Below, in pieces: positions 57,591-64,000 of a stretch of DNA of 64,000 bases. The position numbers and the translations under genes are program-made. How positions within the stretch are numbered: position 1 is the stretch's first letter; every line of letters starts with the position of its first letter. The DNA is from Streptomyces kronopolitis (GTDB lineage Bacteria > Actinomycetota > Actinomycetes > Streptomycetales > Streptomycetaceae). The DNA lies in the NCBI RefSeq assembly GCF_014646275.1, contig NZ_BMND01000024.1:53391-117390 (forward strand). The letters run 5' to 3'. Under the pieces are notes generated by a model. The model saw only the letters and a program-made list of their open reading frames with translations. It was not told the DNA's origin and ran no database searches.

Positions 57591-60416
57591 TTACCGGTGT
57601 GCGGGGAATTCCACGACCTGCTGATAGGTCGGCCGGTTCTGCCAGCTGATGGTGTCGTGGGTCAGACCGCCCACCGCGCGCTGGATGATCGCGTCCGCAC
57701 ACCACTGGTCGCCGGCCTTGCAGCTGTCGTCGCCCGGGTAGACCTGCTCGGCGGTCTTCCCGGCCGCCTGCTGAAGGGTGGTCAGCAGGGTGTCGCGGCA
57801 GGCGGACAGGTCGCCGCCGCCGCAGTACGGCTCCGCGAGCGGGCCCTGCACCGGGTCGCCGAGCACCGCGCGCAGATCCTTGTCGACATAGCTCCACCAG
57901 CCGTACTGGAAGGCCGAGCCGGCGTGCCCGCCGGTCGGTCCGTGGCCGGCGGACGGCGATTCGTCGACGGCGAGGTTGGCGCGCAGCGCGTCGTAGAGGT
58001 CGCCGCCCAGCCGGGGCTTGAAAACCGCCTCGGCCATCAGCGGCCACCAGGCGTCCATCAGGCGGACCGCCTCGGGGTGGGTGTAGGTGTGCGAACCGGC
58101 GGCGGTCTCCTTCCGCTGGGCGCCGTCCTTGCGCCAGGCCTCCAGCTGCTGGACCGCGGTCCGCAGCGCCGGGTCGGTGACGGGCTTGCTGTTCAGCACC
58201 CGCAGCAGCTCGGGCAGCACGTCCTCACCGCGCAGATCGGTGACGGCGGCCTCCCCCATGGCGCGGGTCAGCGCCGCCCGGGTCACCCCGCCGCTCTTGG
58301 TCAGCGCGCGCACCCGGTCGTCCAGCAGATTGCCGCGGTGCACCGAGCCGTTGCCGAAGCCCGCCGAGTCGTAGTCCGTGGCCTGCTTGTTGTTCCAGGA
58401 GATGTAGTAGTCCTGGTCGACGGACTGCGGGTGCTGGGCGGGCGGGGTGTAGTCGGTGGTGTTGGTGGCGGGGTCGTAGCCCTTCCACTCGTAGGCGTCG
58501 TCCGCCGTGACCGGCAGCGACGGATCGACGTCCGGGTCGCGGACCGGGTTGAGGCCGCTGTTGTAGTACGCGATGTCCCGGGAGTCGGCGTAGAACCAGT
58601 TGAAGGCGTAGCCGATGTGCGAGGCGGCCTTCTGGAAGGACGCGGCGTCGGTGACGTAGGACGGGTCGTTGAACATCTGGAAGCCGATGATCGAATCGGC
58701 CTCGTGGCGGTAGGTGGAGCGCTGCGCGGTGTAGGCGACGGGTTTGCCGTTGACGGTGGCGCGGTGGGTGACGATGCCGTACTTCGTCCGGAAGACCTGC
58801 ATCCGGTAGGAGCCGGCCGCGGTCGGGTCGGCGACGGTGGGCTTCCAGGAGTTGGTCCGCTCCAGCTTCTCCATGGGCACGCAGGCGCCGCGGTAGCGGT
58901 AGGAGGTGGAGTCCTTGGTGGGCGCGGAGCCGTCCGCGTTGCACAGCTCGGCGGCGTAGGTGTCGGTGATGTCCTGGCCGGCGGAGGTGGCGCTCCAGGC
59001 GTAGTCCTGGCCGCGGCCGAGCTGGACGTACATGCCCACCCCCGCGAAGGACGCGCCGCGGGCGCTGATGCCGGGTCCCTGGATCTCCTGGAGCATCAGC
59101 AGCTGGGGCGCGAAGTAGCCGGTCTGCGGGCCGAAGACGGCGACGGGGTGGCCGCTGGCGGTGTGCTTGCCGGACACCAGCAGGGCGTTGGACATCCCGC
59201 GGTGCTGGGTGGGGTCGAAGCTGCCCTTCGGCAGCACCCCGTCCTTGAAGAGGCCTTCCAGCTTCTTGTACTTCTTGGGGGCCTTGACCGGGTCGCGCGG
59301 CGGCGTGCCGCTCTTGACGGTGGCCGCGCCGGTGCGGTCGAAGACCAGCGGTTCGGCGGTGACCGAGCCGCGGTCGGGCAGCGCGGTGCCCTTGGCCTTG
59401 GCCGGCTTGACCGCGTACGGGAAGCTGCTGCCGTCGTGCAGGGTCTTGGCGGCCTCGGGGTCGTTGCGCTCGCGGAAGGACTCCCAGACCGCGGTGCCCT
59501 TCTCCACGCCGTACTTCTGCTGGGCGGAGAGCAGCGCGAGGGCCGAGGGGACCTCGCCGCCCCCGCCGTTGCCGAAGAGCCCGCCGACGACGGAGGCGAG
59601 GGCTATCAGGTCGGTGAGCTTGAAGGGCTGGATCTCACCGGCGTTGGTGATCGCGTCGACATGGCCGGTGAGGACGTACTCGCCGGGGAAGTAGCGGCCG
59701 TTCTTGGACTGCTCGCGGTAGGCGTTGATGCCGTCGACGTAGGCCTGGGCGTCCGCCATGGCCTGCTTGCCGCGCTCGCCGTTGTGGTCCCTGATGAAGT
59801 CGACCTGCTGTTGCAGGTCCTCCTCGGTGTACGGCGCCTGCGGCCAGAACTGCTGCTCCAGGCCCTGGTTGGCGAGTGCGCCGCCGGCGAAGGAGGTCAG
59901 CTCGCCGCGGCCGATGTGGCGGAAGAGGTCCATCAGCCAGAGCCGGTCCTGGCCCGCGGCGTAGCCGGCGCCGTATTCGGTGCCGTAGCGGGTGGTGCCC
60001 TTGATGTGCGGGACCCCGGTCTTCTTGTCCCGGGTGATGGTCACGTCGTCGCGGGGCGTGGTGACCTTGCCGACCTGGTCCTGGGGGACGCCGAAGGAGG
60101 CGTCGTTGAAGAACCGGGTGAGGGTGTCGTCGGTGAGCGACTGGTAGCCGCTCGACATCGCACTGTAGGGGCCGAGCTGGTCGGTGGAGTGCTCGGGGTG
60201 GGTGCCGAACAGCTTGTTGCCGAGGATCTCGACCAGGGTGGCGTTGCCGGTGGCGCCGGGCGGCAGGATGTCGTTGCACTGGCCCTGGCAGTAGTCGTGG
60301 GCGTCCTGGGGTGCGGCGGCCGAGGCCGCGGTGGGGGGCGGTGCCAAGACCATGGCACCCAAGGCGAACAGGGCCGCCGCCGCGGCGGTCCTGAGCCTTC
60401 CGGTACGTCGTCGCAT
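57591..60416 (-). CDS. secreted penicillin-acylase-family Ntn hydrolase
   Basis: 941 residues. The signal peptide (GRLRTAAAAALFALGAMVLA) is followed by the alpha-chain-like part (ITRDKKTGVPHIKGTTRYGT, AGYAAGQDRLWLMDLFRHIGRGELT) and a spacer. Autocleavage before Ser409 (QHRGMSNALLVSGKH) would free the catalytic beta-chain; the usual Gly-Ser-Asn-X has Met before Ser here. VTAPRSTYRHEADS-type and SGLNPVRDPDVDP regions fit the fold. Substrates in this family include penicillins, echinocandin-type lipopeptides, acyl-homoserine lactones and cyclic dipeptide acyl chains; the actual one is not determinable. Confidence 0.88.
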   Translation of the reverse strand: MRRRTGRLRTAAAAALFALGAMVLAPPPTAASAAAPQDAHDYCQGQCNDILPPGATGNATLVEILGNKLFGTHPEHSTDQLGPYSAMSSGYQSLTDDTLTRFFNDASFGVPQDQVGKVTTPRDDVTITRDKKTGVPHIKGTTRYGTEYGAGYAAGQDRLWLMDLFRHIGRGELTSFAGGALANQGLEQQFWPQAPYTEEDLQQQVDFIRDHNGERGKQAMADAQAYVDGINAYREQSKNGRYFPGEYVLTGHVDAITNAGEIQPFKLTDLIALASVVGGLFGNGGGGEVPSALALLSAQQKYGVEKGTAVWESFRERNDPEAAKTLHDGSSFPYAVKPAKAKGTALPDRGSVTAEPLVFDRTGAATVKSGTPPRDPVKAPKKYKKLEGLFKDGVLPKGSFDPTQHRGMSNALLVSGKHTASGHPVAVFGPQTGYFAPQLLMLQEIQGPGISARGASFAGVGMYVQLGRGQDYAWSATSAGQDITDTYAAELCNADGSAPTKDSTSYRYRGACVPMEKLERTNSWKPTVADPTAAGSYRMQVFRTKYGIVTHRATVNGKPVAYTAQRSTYRHEADSIIGFQMFNDPSYVTDAASFQKAASHIGYAFNWFYADSRDIAYYNSGLNPVRDPDVDPSLPVTADDAYEWKGYDPATNTTDYTPPAQHPQSVDQDYYISWNNKQATDYDSAGFGNGSVHRGNLLDDRVRALTKSGGVTRAALTRAMGEAAVTDLRGEDVLPELLRVLNSKPVTDPALRTAVQQLEAWRKDGAQRKETAAGSHTYTHPEAVRLMDAWWPLMAEAVFKPRLGGDLYDALRANLAVDESPSAGHGPTGGHAGSAFQYGWWSYVDKDLRAVLGDPVQGPLAEPYCGGGDLSACRDTLLTTLQQAAGKTAEQVYPGDDSCKAGDQWCADAIIQRAVGGLTHDTISWQNRPTYQQVVEFPAHR

Positions 60417-60775
60417 ACCTGCTCCTCGGTGGGGGTCCCCCCTGCTCTTCCGGAGCCTGGGGAAGGGTGGGCGGGACGTTACCGGCGGTTATCCCCGGCC
60501 GGAAGATGAGCAACAGTCAACTTTTTCTCTCCGCACGGGTATTCGGGCGCGACGGAGCCTCCGCGCGCGGGTATTCGGGCGCGACGGAGCCACCGCGCAC
60601 CGGAAGGGCGGCGCCACCGGCCCTCCGTTCCGCGCCGCGGGGCACCCCGCACGCGGACTCCGCCCGCCCCCTGATCCCACCCGCCGAAACCGCAAGAAAA
60701 TTCGATGGATCCAACTGGGGGCCGGCTACGTCTCATCTCCGTCCAGTCGGATCCTCCCCACGGAGGTGGGATGAA
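60417..60775. other. intergenic region between the acylase and zinc-ribbon genes
   Basis: 359 bases between divergent genes. It holds a tandem 32-bp repeat (60536-60598) and a T-run at 60521-60525 (CTTTTTCTC). Long open frames across it are Arg/Pro-rich and lack the bias of real genes. It should contain both promoters, but I see no clear boxes. Confidence 0.5.
60536..60598. repeat. 32-bp tandem duplication
   Basis: CGGGTATTCGGGCGCGACGG, followed by AGCC(T/A)CCGCGC, occurs twice at 60536-60566 and 60568-60598, with one base difference. Only two copies, so it is not a CRISPR array. It may be a recent duplication of a promoter element. Confidence 0.8.
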
Positions 60776-61390
60776 ATGGCCGGTTTCAGAGCCCTCGCAG
60801 AGCAGGTCCGCAATCCACGACTCGTCGCGAACCGCCGACGCACCGCGCTGCGCAAGTGCCTTGAACGCTTCGCCCCTTACGGGCACCGGGCGACCTGGCA
60901 CCATCTGTGCACCCGGGCCGGTATCGCGACCCAGGACCGCGATCCGGATCCGGCGCGGCTGGTGGCCGCGCTGACCGAGCTGGAGGAGGCCCGCGCCCTC
61001 TGGCTCGCGTACGAGGAGGAGTGCGCCGCACGGCGCCGCAGGGAGAAGCACGACGGCATCCGGCAGCCCGGTGCCCTCGACGAGTGGCACCGGCGGACCT
61101 GGGGAGGCTGCGACATCGTGCCGTGCGAGTCGCCGCAACGGCACCCGGCGGCCCCGCTCGCGGCGGTGCTCCGCAACATGATCGCCGCGATGGAGGCGGG
61201 CCGGCCGCGCCGCGACTGCCCGGTGTGCGGCGGCACCCGCTTCAGCTGGCTCCCGCAGTCCATGAACCACCCGGCGGCCGGGCCGGCCTGCCGGCAGTGC
61301 GGGGTGCTCGCGCCGGTGTCCGTGCTCACCCCCGAGGCGCTGATGGCCGCCGACCGGGTGCCCGACGCGGGGGCGTTCGCGGCGGCCTGA
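60776..61390 (+). CDS. zinc-ribbon hypothetical protein
   Basis: 204 residues. A helical N-terminus (RALAEQVRNPRLVANRRRTALRKCLE) is followed by a C-terminal CxxC...CxxC zinc ribbon: Cys148-x2-Cys151 and Cys172-x2-Cys175 (DCPVCGGTRFSWLP, ACRQCGVLAP). The ATG at 60776 follows GGAGGTGGG. It may bind nucleic acid or protein; I do not recognise the family. The tail LTPEALMAADRVPDAGAF is non-conserved in appearance. Confidence 0.68.
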   Translation: MAGFRALAEQVRNPRLVANRRRTALRKCLERFAPYGHRATWHHLCTRAGIATQDRDPDPARLVAALTELEEARALWLAYEEECAARRRREKHDGIRQPGALDEWHRRTWGGCDIVPCESPQRHPAAPLAAVLRNMIAAMEAGRPRRDCPVCGGTRFSWLPQSMNHPAAGPACRQCGVLAPVSVLTPEALMAADRVPDAGAFAAA

Positions 61391-61483
61391 GCCGCGGCCC
61401 GAAGCCGCCGGGCGCGGTGGGCGCACCGGTGGGAGGGACCGCGGTCCGGGAGCGTTGTCAGACCCTTCTGCCATCATCGAGGC

Positions 61484-62191
61484 ATGCTTCAGGTCTGTCT
61501 CAACGGCCCCCGGACCGCGGCCGATTCGGGTGCGGTGCCGATGTCACCGGCCGCGCTCGCCGATGCCGCGCGGCAGGCGGTGGCGGCCGGTGCCGAGGAT
61601 GTCCATGTCCATCCGAAGACCCCGTGCGGCCAGGATTCGCTCGCGCCCCGGGTGGTGGCCGCGGCCCTGGAGGCGATCCGCGCGGTGGTGGACGTCCCGG
61701 TCGGGGTGACGACCGGCGCCTGGGCCGAGCCGGACCTCGGGCAGCGGTCGGCGCGGGTCGCGTCCTGGACGGTGCTGCCCGATCACGCCTCGGTCAACTG
61801 GCACGAGCCCGGCGCGGAGGAGCTCGCCGCGGCCCTGCTGGAGCGCGGCGTCGGCATCGAGGCCGGCATCTGGTCGGGCGCCTCCGGCGCCGCACGGTTC
61901 GGCCGCTCCCCGCTCGCGCCCCGGGTGCTGCGGGTGCTGGCGGAGGTGACCGACACCGACGCCGGCTCCGCGCCGGACACCGCACGCGAGCTGCTCGCCG
62001 CGCTGGCCGGTGCCGCGCCCGGCCGCCCGGTGCTGCTGCACGGCCAGGACGGCGGGGCCTGGCCGGTGCTGCGGCTCGCCGGCGAGCTGGGCCTGGACAC
62101 CCGCATCGGCCTAGAGGACACCCTCCTGCTGCCCGACGGCCGGCCGGCGCAGGACAACGCCCAGCTGATACGTGCCGCGGCGGCGCGGTGA
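61484..62191 (+). CDS. BKACE-type 3-keto-5-aminohexanoate cleavage-like protein (DUF849)
   Basis: 235-residue TIM-barrel protein. MLQVCLNGPRTAADSG and GAEDVHVHPKTP carry the zinc-binding HxH (His41, His43); VGVTTGAWAEPD, DHASVNWHEPGAEEL and GLEDTLLLPDGRPAQDN are family-like. Family members split beta-keto acids with acetyl-CoA. At 235 residues it is shorter than the usual 270-310, and the conserved lid region is slim, so substrate and even activity are uncertain. Confidence 0.72.
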   Translation: MLQVCLNGPRTAADSGAVPMSPAALADAARQAVAAGAEDVHVHPKTPCGQDSLAPRVVAAALEAIRAVVDVPVGVTTGAWAEPDLGQRSARVASWTVLPDHASVNWHEPGAEELAAALLERGVGIEAGIWSGASGAARFGRSPLAPRVLRVLAEVTDTDAGSAPDTARELLAALAGAAPGRPVLLHGQDGGAWPVLRLAGELGLDTRIGLEDTLLLPDGRPAQDNAQLIRAAAAR

Positions 62192-62512
62192 CCGGCGCCC
62201 CGGGAACACCCTCGCCGCTCTCCCCGACACTCCCGACGGCGCCCGAACCGTCCGTTCATATACGGCCTTTACGGTCCGTCCGGGAAACTGCCACGGCAGA
62301 AACCGCACCACGCCGCAGACCGCAGACCGCAGACCGCAGACCGCATCAACGCAACCTGCATCAACAGGAACCACTGTGCACGGGGCCGTCCGCCCGCACC
62401 GGCCTCGCGCCCGGCGGGCATCGGCCGTACCGCCCGTACGGCACCGGGCCGCACGGGCACCCTCCCCCGCCCGGAGCGCGGGGGAGGCACTCCCAGGAGA
62501 AGGTGGACGTCC
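62192..62512. other. intergenic region before the amidase gene
   Basis: 321 bases without a supported gene. TTCATATACGGCCTTTACGG near 62255-62274 is a locally AT-rich stretch that may include a promoter. A heptamer repeat lies at 62313-62345. Nothing else is recognised. Confidence 0.45.
62313..62345. repeat. heptamer tandem repeat
   Basis: CCGCAGA is repeated four full times plus five of seven bases. A 7-base unit in a non-coding region is prone to copy-number change by slippage and lies about 170 bases before the amidase start. Confidence 0.85.
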
Positions 62513-63952
62513 ATGGCCGAACTGCACGATCTGACCGCGCTCCAGCAGGCCGAGGGGATCCGGTCCGGTGACATCTCCCCCGTGGAACTCACCGAGCACT
62601 ACCTGGCGCGGATCGAGCGGCTCGACGAGACACTCGGCGCGTTCCTCACCCGCACCCCGGAGATCGCCCGCAAGCAGGCCGCGGAGGCGGAGAGCGAGGC
62701 CGCCGCGGCCCGCCGCGAGGGCCGCGCGCTGCCCCCGCTGCACGGCGTCCCCGTCCCGGTCAAGGACCTCAACCAGGTCGCCGGGGTGCGCTGCACGATG
62801 GGCTCCCGGGCGCTGGACGGGAACGTTCCGGTGCTCGACGACCATCTGGTCGGCAAGCTGCGGACGGGCGGCACGATCCTGCTCGGCAAGACCAACACCC
62901 CCGAATTCGGCCTGCCCTGCTACACCGAGAACGGCCTCGCACCGCCCGCCCGCACGCCTTGGAACACCGAACTCTCGGCGGGCGGCTCCAGCGGCGGCGC
63001 GGCCGCGGCCGTGGCCGGCGGACTGGCCCCGCTCGCGCACGCCAGCGACGGCGGCGGCTCGATCCGCATTCCGGCGTCCGTCTGCGGGCTGTTCGGCATC
63101 AAGCCCAGCCGCGGCCGGATCAGCAGCGGCCCCCTGCTGCACGACATCTCCGGCCTGGCCACCTCGGGCCCGCTGGCCCGTACGGTCGCCGACGCGGCCA
63201 CGCTGCTGGACGTCCTGGCGGGGCCCATGCCCGGCGACCCGTTCGCGGCCCCCGCGCTGCCGCCCGGCGACACCTTCGCCGCGTACGCGGGCCGGGAGCC
63301 GGGGCGGCTGCGGATCGCCTGCCTGACCGAACCGCCCGTCCCCGGGGTCGAGGTCCACCCCGACTGCCGTACGGCGACCGCCGACACCGCCGCACTGCTG
63401 TCCGGACTCGGCCACGAGGTCGAGGAGGTGTCGCTGCCCTCCGACGACGGCCTCCTCCTCGCCTTCACCCGCGTCTGGTCGGTGCTGGCCGCGAGCCGCC
63501 CCGTGCCGCCGGAGGGCGAGGAGCTGCTGATGCCGCTCACCCGCTATCTGCGCGCCCGCGGCGAGGAGGTCTCCGGCACGGACTTCGCCCGGTCGCTGCA
63601 CGCCTTCCGGATGCTCGCCCAGTCCCTCGCGGACGGGCTGATGCCGCCGGGCGGCTACGACGTGATCCTCTCCCCGACCGTGGCCGCGCCCCCGGTGGCG
63701 GTCGGCGCACTGCGCAACGACGCCGATCCGCAGGCCGAGTTCGCCGCCATAGGGGCCTTCACCCCGTTCACCGCGCTCTACAACGCCACCGGCCAGCCCG
63801 CGGTGAGCGTCCCGCTCCAGTGGAACGCCGAGGGCCTGCCGATCGGCGTGATGCTGGCCGGCCGGTACGGCGAGGAGGCCACCTTGATCGCGCTCTCCGC
63901 CCAGCTGGAGCGGGCCCGCCCGTGGGCGGACCGCAAGCCGTCCATGTGGTGA
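62513..63952 (+). CDS. amidase-signature hydrolase
   Basis: 479-residue amidase-signature enzyme with the Ser-cisSer-Lys triad: Lys84 (VPVKDLNQVAG), Ser159 (SAGGSSGGAAAAVAGG) and Ser183 (DGGGSIRIPAS). It hydrolyses carboxamides in the cytoplasm; the substrate is unknown, and there is no GatA context (no gatB or gatC nearby). The ATG at 62513 follows GGAGAAGG. A long hairpin follows at 63959-64000. Confidence 0.9.
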   Translation: MAELHDLTALQQAEGIRSGDISPVELTEHYLARIERLDETLGAFLTRTPEIARKQAAEAESEAAAARREGRALPPLHGVPVPVKDLNQVAGVRCTMGSRALDGNVPVLDDHLVGKLRTGGTILLGKTNTPEFGLPCYTENGLAPPARTPWNTELSAGGSSGGAAAAVAGGLAPLAHASDGGGSIRIPASVCGLFGIKPSRGRISSGPLLHDISGLATSGPLARTVADAATLLDVLAGPMPGDPFAAPALPPGDTFAAYAGREPGRLRIACLTEPPVPGVEVHPDCRTATADTAALLSGLGHEVEEVSLPSDDGLLLAFTRVWSVLAASRPVPPEGEELLMPLTRYLRARGEEVSGTDFARSLHAFRMLAQSLADGLMPPGGYDVILSPTVAAPPVAVGALRNDADPQAEFAAIGAFTPFTALYNATGQPAVSVPLQWNAEGLPIGVMLAGRYGEEATLIALSAQLERARPWADRKPSMW

Positions 63953-63958
63953 CACCGG

Positions 63959-64000
63959 GGTGCGGGCGGGCGCCCCGCACCGGGGCCGCCCGCCCGCACC
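63959..64000 (+). terminator. terminator after the amidase gene (may extend past the window)
   Basis: GGTGCGGGCGGGC at 63959-63971 pairs with GCCCGCCCGCACC ending at 64000, with a GC-rich middle that can fold on itself. The arms reach the window edge, so the stem may continue. Confidence 0.75.

Noticed and set aside
57597..60509. A 970-codon open frame on the plus strand opposite the acylase gene
   Set aside because: It is antisense to a clear secreted enzyme with conserved motifs, is made of Gly/Val/Arg-rich low-complexity sequence, and arises from GC-biased codon use.
60536..60598. CRISPR array
   Set aside because: Only two directly abutting repeats with no spacers and no cas genes.

Overview
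The window looks like a core chromosomal segment of a Streptomyces. Coding sequence is very GC-rich with strong G/C at third positions, GTG and TTG starts are used, the mycothiol ligase MshC is present, and two chaplins (aerial-hypha surface proteins) lie side by side. The order metH - gylR - glpF - glpK - glpD - PAC2/ParJ - mshC - kinase-like/DUF3090/phosphatase cassette - CorA ... chpC - chpH - M20 peptidase matches what I recall of the Streptomyces coelicolor SCO1657-SCO1676 region. I see no rRNA, CRISPR array, insertion sequence or prophage. One tRNA, tRNA-Leu(GAG), is present.

Layout. 1-6.5 kb: the 5' part of metH, then the glycerol regulon (IclR-type repressor gylR; glpF-glpK-glpD), with matching GylR-like operators before gylR and glpF. 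6.5-9 kb: an L-fucose-type catabolic locus in decay. The FCD/GntR regulator and the lactonase look intact, but the fuconate dehydratase and aldo/keto reductase genes are fused, deleted and frameshifted, while the operators remain. 9-18.3 kb: parJ, a secreted GH31 enzyme, mshC, the actinobacterial cassette of a PI-kinase-like protein, a DUF3090 zinc protein and a histidine phosphatase, and a CorA transporter. 18.3-25.5 kb: ferritin-like protein, F420-type oxidoreductase, aldo/keto reductase, a RecD2-like protein whose ATP-binding loop is lost, and a frameshifted conserved gene. 25.5-28.6 kb: chaplins chpC and chpH, an M20 peptidase, tRNA-Leu and a perfect 46-bp palindrome. 28.6-47.3 kb: accessory genes, including regulator/MFS pairs, an RluA pseudouridine synthase, HAD and Nudix enzymes, an ABC-F ATPase with a long leader, a two-component system, a molybdopterin oxidoreductase/cytochrome b pair, a flavin dehydrogenase, and a DMT transporter. 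47.4-54.2 kb: an MBL hydrolase followed by a TetR-controlled acyl-CoA cluster. 54.3-64 kb: NamZ-type muramidase, an LspA paralogue, a LysR-type regulator, a secreted penicillin-acylase-family enzyme, a zinc-ribbon protein, a BKACE-type enzyme and an amidase.

Most interesting. (1) At 48.5-54.2 kb, an APH-type kinase, an ADGPDEVH-type acyl-CoA dehydrogenase, an acyl-CoA ligase, an SDR and a TetR regulator sit together, with near-matching palindromes before both operons. The set resembles the bacterial levulinate (Lva) pathway and the vertebrate kinase-dehydrogenase fusions ACAD10/11, so I infer catabolism of 4-hydroxy or 4-oxo acids through phosphorylated CoA esters. (2) The fucose locus shows gene fusion by deletion, a 23-bp imperfect duplication and a 1-nt shift, with regulatory sites preserved. 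(3) The kinase-like/DUF3090/phosphatase cassette beside mshC has an unknown substrate. (4) The RecD2-like protein seems to be a pseudo-helicase. (5) The ABC-F gene is preceded by an AT-rich patch and nested small frames that suggest attenuation. No wholly new multigene system is proven; functions rest on motif reading and recalled family knowledge.
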